A stretch of DNA of 64,000 nt from Haliotis asinina. Taxonomy: Eukaryota > Mollusca > Gastropoda > Lepetellida > Haliotidae. A model generated the notes under the pieces. It saw only the letters and a program-made list of their open reading frames with translations, had not been told where the DNA came from and did not search any database. A program made the translations under genes and the position numbers. Positions 22,630 through 35,258 of this stretch are shown here, one piece after another (the stretch's first letter is position 1; each line of letters opens with the position of its first letter). The stretch is taken from NCBI RefSeq assembly GCF_037392515.1, contig NC_090283.1:15251501-15315500 (forward strand), in the 5' to 3' direction.

Positions 22630-22775
22630 AGGGGGCGGTGAAATAACCCAGTGGTTAAAGATTTCGCTTGTCAAGCATGTGTCTTGGATTCAATTCCGCA
22701 TATAGGTACAATGTGTGAACCCCATTTCTAGTGATAGTTCTAAAAGTAGCGTAAACCTAAACTCATTTAGTCACT
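22630..22775 (+). mobile_element. tRNA-headed SINE, worn
   Basis: GTGGTTAAAGATTTCGCTTG, then GTCTTGGATTCAATTCCGC, then a body with AAAGTAGCGTAAACC and the CTCATTTAGTCACTC tail. Confidence 0.65.
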
Positions 22776-23033
22776 CTTCGTTATTTAGATAGTAAATGCT
22801 CTATATATTGCATATACTTATATACCCACGTCCACACATCTGTGTTCTATATCGAATGCCGGTTATATTGGCTGAATATGTAACGTGCCAATGCCTATTT
22901 TATAGGCAATGGCAAAAGCATTTATGAAAGCTGCGTTATAAAAATAATTTGGCATACAACTCAATAGGAATTACAAAAATGTAAACATTAGTCGAGCCAA
23001 TGGTAATCAACGGCACTACACTTACAGTAACAG

Positions 23034-23225
23034 TGACATCACTAAAGTGAGTGAGTTTAGTTTTACGCCGCTTTTACTAATATTCCATCAATACCACGGC
23101 GGGGGACACCAGAAAATGGGCTTCACATATTATACCCATGCATGTGGGGAATAGAATCTGTATCTTCGGCGTGACGAGTGGACGCTTTAACCACTAGGCC
23201 ACCCCACCGCCCCTGACATCACTAA
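23034..23225 (-). mobile_element. Full-length tRNA-headed SINE with target-site duplication
   Basis: The minus-strand element runs 23046-23213, from GTGAGTGAGTTTAGTTTTAC to CCACCCCACCGCCCC, with the tRNA-like head at its right end. TGACATCACTAA flanks it at 23034-23045 and 23214-23225. This is the best reference copy in the window. Confidence 0.9.
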
Positions 23226-24295
23226 CACTAATACCTTTCTTGTAACAATGTTTAGTCGAACTGGCAAAAGAGACATTGGCGGGATGAACACGGAAAAAAC
23301 GATCTGCTTGATGCAGATACAAGCACTTACCCAAGTTAGTAGTCTAGAACTATTTTAGAAAATATTTCATTCTATATGTAACGGATTAGTCATAGCTGTT
23401 CTAGAAAATTCCAGATGAGCCTCTTCACCTGAACTTACATCATCTCAGTCCTTCACTGTACAAGAACAGTCTTCATAATATTCGCAAGGGTCTCATGAAT
23501 CCTCTCTAAAATTATCTGAGAATCAGGCTTACATACCTAACACGTATTCAGAGATGCGAAGTCAGTATGCCCGTTTGCAAATTGCCTGCTAGAATTTACT
23601 AGCATGAAATGAAAGGCTTAACAGTCGAATCTCTGGCAAATATACAGTAGAACTTTACTAAAGCCATGTTGATAACACCAGCTGTAATTTTCCGTCAAGG
23701 AATAGGTTGTGGACGCTTGTGGAAGAATACATGATAGTACTGCTTGCTTGACCTTTCATGAAACTACAGATCGACACAATCAGTGGGTCTCTAAATGATG
23801 GGATGGATTTCAAGGGTGCGGCTGTGATTACTTGTTTGGGTTTGTCAGATGCTTGACATACATAATGATACACATTAGGGCAAAGAAAGATGAAACACTT
23901 ACGCAGTTTACTGTGTCAAATTAAAACAAAAAGAATTGACTAATTCAGATCATCAGTCGGTAATTGTGGTGGCCTCCATGTTCTCTCTGAAACTACCCTT
24001 GAAATAAACTTCAGCGTTGTCACATTCTTCCAAAAAGAGAAACTGTTGCCAAAAATTTTGAGTTCGGGGTATTCTCTTTGTAAAAATTCTAACTGTAAGC
24101 GATTTGGTTGGTTCATTTAATTAGCCAATTGCTCCCTATGCAGCACTGGCTCCCCAACCGCCAAAGTATAGACATTTAGACTACACTGAAGGTCGGGAGA
24201 ATGCAGAATGTGCTGACAATTCAATCCAAGACATCGCCTGAGAATGATACATCCACATCTCAAAAGCCAGATCAAGGTTAGAGTAAGCCATCATC

Positions 24296-25370
24296 CCACC
24301 ACTATTGCTGAGTGCTGCGTCAGACAACAAGTTTAGTTGAGTGTTGCATCAAACAACGCAAATTTGCGAGTGTTGCATTACACAACAAATACTACTGAGT
24401 GCTGCATTGAAAATACGTATTGCTGAGTGCTGCGTCAAACAACACATATAGTTGAGTGCTGCGTCAAACAACAAATATAGTTGGGTGCTGCGTCAAACAG
24501 CAAAAACAGTTCAGTTCTGCGTCTGACAAGAAACATAATTGCGTGCTGCGTCAAGCAACTAATATATTTGAGTGTTGCGTCAAACAACCAGTATTGCTGT
24601 GTGCTGCGTCACACAGCAAATATTGCTGAGTGCTGCCACAAACAACAAATACAACTGAGTGCTGCGTCAAACAATAAATATTACTGAGTGCTGAGTCACA
24701 AAACAAATATAGTTGAGCGAGGCCCTAAACGACAAGTATTGCTGAGTGCTGAGTCAAACAAGAAACATGGTTTAATGCTGCGTCAAGCAACACATATAGT
24801 TGAGTGTTTCGTTAAACAACAAGTAATGTTGAGTACTGCATCAAGCAACAAATATAGCGGAGTGTTGCATGAAAATATAGTTGAGTGTTACCTCAAACAA
24901 GTATTTTTGATTGGTGCATCAAACATTAAATATGGCTTTATGCTGCATCAAACAACAAATAGAATTGAGTGTTGCGTCAAACAACAAATATAGTTGAGTG
25001 CTGCATCAAACAACAAGTATAGTTTAGTGCTGCCTCAAACAACAAATATAGTTGAGTATTGCGTCAAACAACAACTATTTTTGATTGGTGCGTCAAACAT
25101 TAAATATGGTTTTATGCTGCATCAAACAACAAATAGAATTGAGTGCTGAGTCAAGCAAGAAATATAGATGAGTGCTGTGTCAAGCAAGAAATATTGCTGA
25201 GGGCTGCGTCAAACATCAAGTACTGTTGAGTGGTGTGTGAAGCAACAAATATTGCTGAGTGCTTTGTTAAGCAACAAATATGGTTGAGTGCTGCGTCAAA
25301 CAACAAGTATGGTTGAGTGGTGTGTGAAGCAACAAATATTGCTGAGTGTTGCGTCAACCAACAAAGTCCT
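24296..25370 (+). repeat. Minisatellite, about 30-bp unit, 1.1 kb
   Basis: About 35 units follow the pattern TTGAGTGCTGCGTCAAACAA then CAAATATAG, with point differences. A higher-order block (around 24880-24975 and 25050-25145) recurs, marked by TTTTTGATTGGTGCATCAAA. Open frames appear on both strands because the unit has few stop codons; nothing suggests translation. Confidence 0.93.
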
Positions 25371-26060
25371 GCGTTAAGCAGAATACGTACAAACAGAGCC
25401 CCATCTGGCGCAATCAGCGTACAACGTTTTTGCGCTGTTATCTTAGTAGATATTGTCATGACAACGAAAATACATTACCTCTTAAATAGAACTTATCTAA
25501 TTATCCGCCACTAATAAGCAAAGCTAAACGGCGTAAAATAATTTGTGAACCTCCGTTGCTTATATACAGTGTCAGACATATATCCTCTGTTGTGATCTTC
25601 GCTGGTGGCCCGTCTAAGAGGATGGTCAGCAGCCGCACTTACGTCAGATTACACTGACCGACATACACAGATAATTCTTACATTTCACGTCCTAATTTCT
25701 CGTGCCATATGCTAAATTTACATTCAGGTATGGCAGACCACGTGACAGCAAAAAATCGTTTAAAAAGACACCAACCAAGCCTCTGACCTTTGTCTTACTA
25801 GTCCACCAAAGCACCAAAGGTGAGAAATGTGTCCTTTGCATTTTTTTCTGTTCCATGTCATCTGGCAGTGGTATGACTGTCTTTGTTTTTGCAGCCTTAC
25901 AAATTTGTTTCAGATTTATCCGAGCCAAATTAACAATGGCAATTGTTAATATGATACAAGATTTATTGCGAGCGAGTGAGATGTCTTACTCTTACAGCCG
26001 AAACCCGGTAGTACGTATTCCTCTTCTTCAGTGTGCCAAATAGCCACTTGGTTGTCCTTT

Positions 26061-26235
26061 AGCCCGTGGTTAGTAATAATCCAGTCGGGCCAGAAAATCT
26101 CTAAAGTCACTGGCCCGACTGACTAGTGGATTTCATAGGGCCATTTTGTACTATATCACTCTCTCCTACTTGTGACGTTATAACACACTTCTAAATCATG
26201 CAAGACTATGAAGTGATAAAAATGGTCATCATATT
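26061..26235 (+). promoter_or_regulatory. Upstream block shared with gene D, with inverted repeat
   Basis: This block about 400-570 bases upstream of gene B matches 45571-45740, about 290-460 bases upstream of gene D. Shared text includes TATATCACTCTCTCC, CACTTTTAAATCATGC-like text and CTGGCCCGACT. In B the left part forms a perfect 12-bp inverted repeat, CAGTCGGGCCAG at 26082-26093 and its complement at 26110-26121. It may be an ancestral upstream region kept after duplication, or a shared mobile element. A regulatory role is inference. Confidence 0.45.
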
Positions 26236-26339
26236 GATGAAGCCCGTATCTTCCGTCAAATTTCGGACTAGTGGGTTGTTTTGTGGGTTAGTATCTTTCA
26301 GGCACATTCTTATTGTAGTTTTTTAAACAGGGGTGCATT

Positions 26340-26405
26340 TGGAGCCAGGTCCATTTGCGGTGTCCCATGGCGCTAAAAGCGGCGTAAAACCATATGCACT
26401 CATTT
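26340..26405 (+). mobile_element. SINE tail fragment
   Basis: GCGCTAAAAGCGGCGTAAAA followed by CATATGCACTCATT matches the body and tail of the common SINE; the head is missing. Confidence 0.45.
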
Positions 26406-26630
26406 TCCAATCTCAAAGATCACCAGGCGCCCGAGGTCCATAATTTTGTACCGGGAATTTCGTTACGTTGAGACTGGGGTCACATGTGTACGGCTTATCA
26501 TCACCTGTGCTGATTCGTCCCCATTTTTTTCTTTCGCAATGTACAAAGAATGACATGCAAGTAAATCTCAGAGTTACCAAAGCAGTAATGTTAACAGTGT
26601 GTTGTTATATGTACATTCTATTTCAGCAAC

Positions 26631-29600
26631 ATGAAGGTCCTGTTCATTCTGTCCGCTGTTCTTCTGGCCACGGCCCAGGCCAACGTCTTCACCGACATCG
26701 GGCACTCCCTGACCAACGTCTTTCAGTCCCTTGGTCACTCACTCATGCACCAACTGGACACGACTGGAGTTGACCTTCTGAATGCCGGAATTAACGCAGG
26801 AAAGACTCTCATTTCCCAAGGCATTCAAGGCATGTTTTGTAATCTATTTCTAATTGTGTTTTTTTATGGCTGCCTAAGAAATATGGAAGTTAGTACTACG
26901 TAATATTTATTGAGAATTCTGATCGTATTCTACTAATGCTCCTTTTCACGTGTGATTTTTTTCCTCATTTCTATCATTTATCAATGGATGTAGGATATGA
27001 AAACTGCAAGCATATCTGTATGCGTCAACTTACATAAGATTATGACATACCATCTCTTTCTTTCAAAACAAACTGAGAAGACTCAATACCACAATAATTA
27101 ACATTGAGACTCTGCTGTTCCAAGCTTAAGATAGGACCCATATAATAGCTCTGTACTGTCTAAAATAGACTCATTAGAGTACAATTGTAATAGTTGCCCC
27201 TTCAGAGCATACATGTAAAACTACTGGAGTACACATTGGTAAATTGAATCTCAATTCAAAACATTAGCAAAACGTTTTGGCAACAAACCATCGTTTGTTT
27301 TAATAACTGTATATTTTGTATACCGTGATTAGAATGTTGGTTTTAAAGTTGACCTACAGTCGTTAAGATTGTACTAGAGCCTTTGCTGAAGTGTATTGAT
27401 GATGGGGTAATTGTGTAGATAAAGTGTTCACTCGTCATGCTGAAGAATATTGTTTGATCCCGGAAGCTTATTGTTTTGGTGCCAAGCTGTTATAAGGGTG
27501 GGTTCCAACAAGTTATTGAAACCACAAGGATTTATTCTGTCATCGGTTATGTCCACTAAAATTTCAAGTCGTGTCTAATAACTTCAGTTTAGCCACGTTA
27601 ACAACTCGACTAGCCTGTAGTTTTACAATAGCTAGTGGCCCAAGAACTTAGGATGTTTTGCAGGAGCGTGTTCAGATCCAGATTGGTCACGCAAATGAGG
27701 ACATTTACCCACATTTGTATCATGTAACAGCAAACTGGAAAACAGCAAAATTGTAAAATATGGAACAGTATCCCCTTTTTATTATATTACACCCAAAGTA
27801 CACAATTAAAACGTTATTAACCGACGGTCAGTATGAATGGATGTGGTTGACTGCACGGTGCGGGACGGGGTTGGTGCGAGTGTTATGTTCAAGGTTGTTG
27901 TAGATGTTCTTGTAAGGTTTGAGGTTTCTCACCTTTAATATTTTCCATCAGGATCTACAGCTCGTGGTTCCATTGGAAGATTTATCATTATTGCATTCAT
28001 GTTATTGTTTTGTCAGCACTATTTTCTTGCTACTTGCGTCCTTCGAAGACGTAAGCCCCCAAGGCATGCGCTAATTGAAACGTTCCTCCCAGGTTTCTAT
28101 GAATTATAGATTAGAGTCGACCTTGAGTCATGTTTCTTTTCCCATCTATTGTTTCAGCTTTGGCTCTGAACACTGCCAATGCTCTTTCTGATAAAGATGG
28201 CTCTTCTACCAGAGACCTCCAGTATGTATATATAAGTGCTGATGAACACATACAGCACTATTGCGGCAATACCAATACCGGATTCCCGATGAGCATAATG
28301 TTTCCATTGCTTTGTATATGCACAATTGTATTCCTTAATCTGTATGCCATGAATATACCAAATGACCAAAAATGTAATATGATTTGGGTGGAATTTCTAA
28401 GTCTTTTTGGAAGCTGAACAAATTGCTGATTGTAAGATATCTTGATCAGTCGGGTAGCCCAGTAGCCCGAAGCTATCATGTCGCATCGCCTGATGCAGGT
28501 TTTTGAACATATGTGCATCTTACTTTGGATATCCTAAAGTAAAGATTTCACTGTTTTCTACGTTGTTTGGTCAATTGCATCCTTTGTTTATTTTGTGCTC
28601 ATTTCGTCTTTTGCCACAGCCTTCCAGCCGTGTTCCAGAACGTGGAGTCCTCACTCCACAAAGTTGTGGACACTCTGACGGGTGAGATGAAGAACGTGTT
28701 CAGCTTCCTGGTCAAGGGTCTGCAGGGTGTCATGGACAAACTGTCCAAGCTGGACATCACCCCCGAGGAGGTCATCAGTGAAGTCGACAAGCTTGTCAGT
28801 GAGTACTGTGCTGGGCCTATCTTAATACGCAATCGAAGGCCTTCCTTGTATTGTCAATAGGAACTATTTTAGTTGTATGTTCCGAACAGAACGCTTTGTG
28901 ATCAGGTATTCAATGGTCCATTACCCGATATAGGGTCTCTGGCTACATAGATACACATTTGACGTGTGGTTGACTGCATTAAAGAAGAAGATAAAATTGC
29001 ATTAATTAAATTATCCTTCCCTCGCTCATCTGAAATTTCTTTCCCTCAGACGAATATGTTTTCAAGCGACATATACATGTATGCCATTCAAATGGGATCT
29101 CACTCTGCGTGTGAAAATAGAAATAAAACAAAATAGCCATTTATCCTTTATCCTTTATCGTTTTCAATACATGTGAAATATTCAACATGTAACATGTAAA
29201 ATTCCCCCACTGTTGATGTGAATTGCCAGTTTTTTCACTTGATCGTCATGTTCTGGATAACGTTTGTTTCACAGCCACCCACAACATTATTGCTGATTCT
29301 TTCCTGAAGACCATCAAGGACAAGGCTGAGGAGGTCATCTCTAGCCTCATCAAGACCAAGAGGAACGCCTTCACAGACTTCTTCTCAGGAATTGGCGACA
29401 ACATTGCCAGCACCTTCAAGCCAATGGTTGATGGTGTCAAGACCGTACGTTCTTTCTTATCATGGCATTTCTCTTATGGCACATATAGAAATGGCACACG
29501 TAATGGATAATGGGTAACAGAACTGGAATCGAAATAGGTAGATTACTCACACCCTTCAACCATTGACTTTGGAATCAAGAGTGCTTTTAGCCTAAATGCA

Positions 29601-30426
29601 TCTGGGGTTGGTAAGACGCCAGATATATGGTCATCCGTTGCCCGGACAGGATTTACATAAAGGGTATATGGACAGATTTAGGGTGTAGTTGTCAGTGAGG
29701 AAAGGCAGAGGTAGCAGGATACTACCCGGAAACGAAATAACGTCTTTTAGAAAGACAAAACATCATCAGAGTAAGGCTGGTCATGAAACGAGTATAGATG
29801 AAAACGAAACATAATGCGTTCCCGCAGAATCTGCTGAACGGCTAATTTCAGGATGATATTATTATTATTGTAGCTTGCCACCTCAGCTGGAAATGCTATT
29901 AAGACCAGTGCTACCAACCTCCTCAACGCTGCCAAGAACTCCGTCGCCCAGCTCGGACAGAAGCTCCAGCCCCACCTCCAGGCTCTTGGATCTCAGCTCG
30001 GAACCGTGGTCATGCATGGCGCTAACGCCCTCAATGCCTTGAAGGCAGCAGGAAGTGACATCATGCGTACGTGGCTTTGCTGTCTTCAGAATGAAATCAG
30101 AAATAATGAATTCTCAAACGGAGTTGATATTTTCACATCACGAGTATTTGCCTCTGCCTTCTTTAAAACCAGACCGAAAGCATTTTCACATTTGCGCTCC
30201 CTTCAGTCCCTAGCAATTCGCCTGTAGGTAATCATTTGTTCATGATATTAATAACATGACATAACGGTTGGTTCTATCTTCTTCTTCAGAGCAAACCCTC
30301 ACCAACATGAAGGATCCCCTTAATCAGATGGCAAACACTGTTTCCAACGCCGGACAGACCGTCGTCGGACACGTTGCTGGAGCTCTTTTGGGCACCAACA
30401 CTGACACCTCTGCCGCCACAAACTAG
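26631..30426 (+). CDS. Gene B: secreted amphipathic-helix protein, 313 aa
   Basis: Six coding exons: 26631-26829, 28158-28221, 28620-28798, 29275-29444, 29874-30066, 30290-30426. They total 942 bases with every phase closing. Residues 1-17 (MKVLFILSAVLLATAQA) are a signal peptide, with likely cleavage before NVFTD. The rest is low in Pro, free of Cys, and built of helix-prone stretches: exon 1 (VFTDIGHSLTNVFQSLGHSL), exon 3 (LPAVFQNVESSLHKVVDTL), exon 4 (IIADSFLKTIKDKAEEVISS, then KTKRNAFTDFFSG) and exon 5 (NSVAQLGQKLQPHLQALG). Intron 1 uses a GC donor (CAAG|GCATGT). The start is fixed by the signal peptide and by an acceptor (TTTCAG) four bases upstream, implying a 5' untranslated exon I could not locate. 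The protein is secreted by prediction; its function is unknown. Exchangeable-apolipoprotein-like lipid binding or membrane-active peptides are possible readings. Confidence 0.92.
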
Positions 30427-30432
30427 ATCCGG

Positions 30433-30438
30433 AATAAA
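30433..30438 (+). terminator. Poly(A) signal, gene B
   Basis: AATAAA starts 7 bases after the stop codon, giving a very short 3' untranslated region. Confidence 0.75.
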
Positions 30439-31139
30439 TACTTTTCTAAAATAGATTACAGCGTCGCTCCATTAATTTGAATTGCCCACATTAGGGTGAA
30501 CTGATGTAGTTCTATGGATCCCGCTTCAATAAGGAGCACAGTGCTATGACAATTCTAAGGCTGTGTCAAACGATGGGAACTGTACCAGTGATATTCAACT
30601 TTCCAACTTTCTGGAACTGGGTACATCTTGTCGATTTCACCATTTGAAAATCACCACAGGCCATTAGAATAAATGAATTGACTAAAACGGTATTGGATAA
30701 CAATATCAGCCAAATCAGTTTGTTCCCGATTTGTGCTGGACAAAATGATAAATTCCTCCCGTTTTAACTAAGGACATAATACCATGGGTCTCTTGGAACG
30801 CTGGATCGTAAAGATCACGAGGACTTGTATCTCTTAGGAAGTGTTAGAAAGATTTATATGTGTACAGACCCTATCCTAGTACGATTTAAAAGGAAAGGAA
30901 AGGAAAGGGATGTAACGACAAAACCACTCTCTCCTCAATCAAAGTTAAATTTCACAACATAATTTATTTTAAGGTCCCGCTGATGCCTACTCATTGAAAG
31001 CTGGATGCCTTCCCTACAAAATGAACTATAAATGGTCAGGAGTGAGTAAAGTCTCAACAAACTACACACGCGCGCACACATCAACACACACAAACTTAGA
31101 GTCATGTAATTGGTTCCTCTCGGTCTTTCACACTCGCAT

Positions 31140-31735
31140 ATCCATGCAGCACACACTGATACATCCCCGAACTCGGCGTCGAACTGAGCAGTTGAGTCAT
31201 CTGAGTCATTCCTCTAACAGAGCAACTGCCAAAGCGTTCCTCGTCAAAAATGACTGATTCTGGCGTTTTCGTCCAAAAACGAGTTGTTCCCAAAGGTGCT
31301 CAGTTGGGGACAGATCTTGAAGAGCTGGAACTTGCTTTCGTCACCAAAGTTCACTCTTCACCAGTTTCACTGCTGCAAGTGTGGCACAGTCTTGATTCAT
31401 CTCAGTCTACCATGTCAGTTTTGGCAACGTCAACGTCATGCCTTTGATGGCACAGAGGCCATGAATGCGGAGTCGTCTGGTCACACTCTGTCTTCTGACT
31501 AGATGTCCAAAACCGTCCGCCAGTCTGTCACAGACGTGTAACAAGTCTTCTGATGGTGGATTTGACGCACCCCGTGGTTCTAGTCACATGTTCTTGTGTG
31601 TGTTCCATCTGTAACATACCGAATTGCTCTCTCCCTCTGCTTTGATATTAAACGAGGCATATTCCTGATTGTCAATCGATTAAAATGATGTAAGAGACTA
31701 AACCTGGTTAGCTTTTATACCCTAATTTGATACAG
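31140..31735 (-). mobile_element. Tc1/mariner transposase relic
   Basis: The minus strand matches the plus-strand relic at 43160-43700, including the segment encoding GDESKFQLFKI, which corresponds to the FSDESRF-type catalytic Asp region of Tc1 transposases. Frames are broken and no full transposase remains. Flanking text (TTAGCTTTTATACCCTAAT on one end) is shared with the second copy, showing a common element end. Confidence 0.6.
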
Positions 31736-32117
31736 TGCAAATATTCACTGAGAATAAACATGTTGTGTTTGAGGTATGTGTTTTAGCTATTGACAATTAT
31801 TTTGACATTTACCCCTTCAGTGCGGATTGTTATAGGTCACATGCAACCAAACATTCAAAGATAATTATAACACAATTATCCCTTTTCATGACATATGATA
31901 TACACTGATGGTTGTAAAAACAAGTAAACAATATTATATGCGTACGATCGCGATTCAAAAGTGCAACATTTTGTACTGGGTCTTACCTCCCTCGAAACGA
32001 AGCCCTCGGCTGACCGATTGGCTGGTTTGTTTGTTGATTTGCTGAGGACTCATTGTGTGTACAGAAAGATGATCTGTTTGATGGGCATTTTATAAGTATA
32101 GCTAGTCACAAGGAAGT

Positions 32118-32200
32118 AAGATTCTTTATGGATAACAACTTCTTTCATTGTACTTGATGCGTCGTTTCAGTGTGGATTCATATACCGTTGTCAAACACAA
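32118..32200 (-). mobile_element. PLE-type terminal remnant
   Basis: TTTATGGATAACAACTTCTT, then GCGTCGTTTCAGTGTGGATT, then TATACCGTTGTCAAACAC follow the layout of the PLE tails at 11390-11475 and 16404-16495. No coding part remains. It is probably a third PLE family end. Confidence 0.55.
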
Positions 32201-32316
32201 TGATGTACACTAGAAGAAGTTCCTGTCCTTAAAGAATGTATATAGAAATGTTGGGTTTTGTAAATACATGTTCTCTGAATTAGCGTTCGATCCAATCACA
32301 AATCATCTCAGTAGAG

Positions 32317-32455
32317 ATGGTGAACTACTGCGTGGCTGGAAACTGACCTTCGTCCAATTACAAAGCAGAACTTGAAACTGACAAGAGTTTGCACCAGTTT
32401 CCGTCAGATCCAGTCATCCGAGAAAAATGGATGTAGTTTGTTTGCAACCTACAGA
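32317..32455 (+). pseudogene. THAP-type zinc-finger fragment
   Basis: From an ATG at 32317 the frame reads MVNYCVAGN, an in-frame stop, then SSNYKAELETDKSLHQFPSD and PVIREKWM before a second stop. The Cys near the start and the LHQFPSDPVIREKWM block match the beginning of the THAP DNA-binding domain (Cys, then a hydrophobic-HxFP-x-D-x5-W pattern). THAP domains occur in host regulators and P-element-like transposases. With two stops and no continuation it is a relic. Confidence 0.5.
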
Positions 32456-33211
32456 CATAAAAACATGTCATGTGTACAAGTTTCACACCTACTTAATTAC
32501 ATAATGCTTCAGAGACAGGACTAGGGTGGACGAGTCAAGTCATAAATCAAATTATTTTGTTTATGGCGCATAGCCTGACAGGTGTTAAGATCAAATTGCA
32601 TGTGGTCAATGACTGAAGCTGTATAGTGCATATTGTCATTAGCAGACAGGCAGACATATAGGTGTCAATAAACCAGGCATTGAGCTTTCTCTTTGACAGA
32701 GGCTGCTTACCACAATCAACAAATGTTTTGTAAATAACGAGTAGATTATTTACTTCTTTGTGTACACAACCAAGATTAGACTTCTGCTCACGACCTCGAG
32801 CTCATACTGCGGGCATGCATATTGTTTCAGGCTCCGCGAACCTTTTCATTGCGCATGCGTTTTTTAGTGAATCGTTTGAACTCTCTGCTTTTTCAGCTTT
32901 ATAGGTTGAATTGACATTTGTGATGATTTTTTTTGTTAAGTGCCAACCGCAAGGTATCAGAATCTGCAAAGTTGTGTTTTACGTTGCATGTGACCTTTAA
33001 ATCAGGACCATCCTTTTGGAGTCAGAAACCGTAGATCAAGCCACCATCCTTCCGAACTATATGCGTGCTAGACATACGGTCAGAGAATTTGAGAAACAAC
33101 ATGTGTTCTTAAATATTTGCTTATATATATTTTAATTCCATTTTTATCTGATAGTGTTTTGGAATCACGTTGCATGACGTGTTTTCATACCGTGTTCTGA
33201 ATTTTGTGCAG

Positions 33212-33291
33212 AAAGCCATTTTCTTGCTGGAGGACTTTCATAACGTGCACATGAACATCGGCGCGGTCAAAGGCAAACGTTTCATCCAATC
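33212..33291 (+). other. Possible orphan exon or chance open stretch
   Basis: An AG acceptor (TTTTGTGCAG) and a GT donor (GTGTAT) bracket an open 80-base stretch reading KAIFLLEDFHNVHMNIGAVK then GKRFIQ. No partner exon or domain is recognised, so it is recorded only as a candidate. Confidence 0.12.
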
Positions 33292-34028
33292 GTGTATGTG
33301 TGATATGACAAGGTTGATTGTTATTACATTGATATAAACTCAGTATAAATTAAACGCTTTGGGGCATGGGGCCCCTCTCACCTCTGGAGGAACAACGTGC
33401 AGTTAGCATATCCGAAGTTGGAACAGGTAAATTGAGATCTGAACGTTTCACAGACAGTAATCAGCAGAGAACAATAACGACAACTGACAAATAACACTGG
33501 TGACAGGCGTCGATATAGTCCACCATGGGTGACAACTGGTGCACGAGACCGTTTCACAATGTCGTAATGTTGTAATGTCGTGTTTCAGGCATACATGGTC
33601 CATTTTGTTTTAGTATCTCGAGAAGGAAACCATAACCACTTTGCCAAGACCAGAACACCTGAATTGTCACCCACGCTGCATGTCATTCATATCTAAGGAA
33701 CTTGGGCGTTGAGGAGAAATGGTGTGGAATACACCAAACTGACATTGGTCGTATGATAAGAAGTAAGCGTCCTCGAATCCGGGCTTGTCTTGAGAATATA
33801 CGGACTTAGTCCAAAATGATGGGAAATGACGCGATGGACAGTCGTGCGTTTTGGCCAGTAATCTAAAAGGACTTATGGTCATCAAAATAGTACCAGTCTC
33901 AGATTCCCTGTTGCATGCTTAAGCTGTTCTTGACATCAAATATGTATAATATCACTAGCTATGACACGTTTTATAGGATCTTCCCACCTTTTTAAACAGT
34001 ACACGATAGGATAAACTTTGTATTTTCC

Positions 34029-34198
34029 GGAGTGAGTGAGGCAATGTTGGGTTTTACGCCGTATTTAGCAATATTCCAGCAATGTCTCGCGGCGTACACC
34101 AGGAATGGGTTTCACACATTGTATCCATGTGGAGAATCGAACCCGGGTTCGTGGCGTGACGAGCAAACACGTAACCACAAGACCGCCCTACCTCCCCT
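34029..34198 (-). mobile_element. tRNA-headed SINE
   Basis: GAGTGAGTGAGGCAATGTTG, TTTAGCAATATTCCAGCAAT, GAGAATCGAACCCGGGTTCG and CCGCCCTACCTCCCC match the family on the minus strand. Confidence 0.85.
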
Positions 34199-34998
34199 TG
34201 TATTGTATTTAGATTCAGCAAAATGTGAGCATGGGTGCGGTTTTCTTCAAATCGTATGTAATCAAAATAGCACTGGAGACGGTGACGTATTTTCAAAAGA
34301 TGCCCGTGTAAGATCGTCTAACGTGGGATAGAGTTCTGCACTCGAAACCCAAGTACGATTCCATATTGTCCAAAAAAACATGACTAAACAGGTTCGTTTG
34401 ATTGTTTGTTTGCTTGTTTGTTTAAACATGCCATTACGTATACAGGTTAAGGGCGGTGGAATATATAATCCAGTCGGAGCCAAACACTCTTGAAAGCGGT
34501 TCTTTTCTTAGATGACCTAAATAAAACATATGCCAGGTTCATACAGGTTTTGTTTTTTCACTTAATCACGTCACGTGATCAATCCTATCTTTATATGTTA
34601 AGAACCTCTGCAGAATTTCTTTGTCTTCTCCACACAGGTACGAAGGTAAGACCATGAATTGTTCAAACGGGTATGTAGAACATCCTGAAACATATGGACA
34701 TTGTCAGGACATATTGCTGCCATTCCTTTGAAGTGAAATGGAGAAAGTGAAAGTGAATTTATTCTATGGTTCCATGTATACAACGAAAAACGAATTGGAT
34801 ATGTGTATCTGAAGTATTCAGAATGTCTTTCTTTTATTGTTTTGTGTACGATTTTACACATAATTGACCCTTATCAATGTACATAACTGAATTTACCAAC
34901 CATTTTGGTACCCCAAAATGTCTTTATTTAAAATCATGTCATCTCCATTTTGAAACTGAGCCTGTACATAATACGTGTCTCTACTTTCTTCTTTTAGT

Positions 34999-35258
34999 AC
35001 CCGTGAAGATCCTGGGGTAGAATAGGCCTTCAGCAACCCATTCGTGCCATAAACGGCGACTATGCTTGTCGTAAGAGGTGACTAACGGGATGGGGTGGTC
35101 AGGCTCGCTGACTTGGTTGACACATGTCATCGGTTCCCAACTGCGCAGATCGTTGCTGATGTTGCTGATCTCTGGATTGTCTGCTCGATTATTTACAGAC
35201 CGCCGCCATATAGCTGGAATATTGCTGAGTGCGTCGTAAAACTCAACTCAGCTCACTA
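34999..35258 (+). mobile_element. Second-family gastropod SINE
   Basis: CGACTATGCTTGTCGTAAGA, GACTAACGGGATGGGGTGGT, TCGCTGACTTGGTTGACACA, GACCGCCGCCATATAGCTGG and GAGTGCGTCGTAAAACTCAA appear in order. I recall this as a widespread mollusc SINE pattern. It shares the tail with the other SINE family (AATATTGCTGAGTGCG and the CTCAACTCAGCTCAC end). Confidence 0.75.

Larger units (their letters stand above)
17330..26620. other. Intergenic repeat field between genes A and B
   Basis: No exon of the family and no other gene could be supported. The interval holds a CA repeat, two foldback structures, several SINEs, a second PLE dimer, an AAAC-rich tract and a 1.1-kb minisatellite, each listed separately. 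An open frame on both strands near 25690-26043 has no recognisable domain. Confidence 0.6.

Noticed and set aside
24296-25370. CRISPR-like array
   Set aside because: Repeats are contiguous without unique spacers, in eukaryotic DNA; it is a minisatellite.
26468-26773. 101-residue frame overlapping gene B exon 1
   Set aside because: Out of frame with the signal peptide and the family; a shadow of exon 1.
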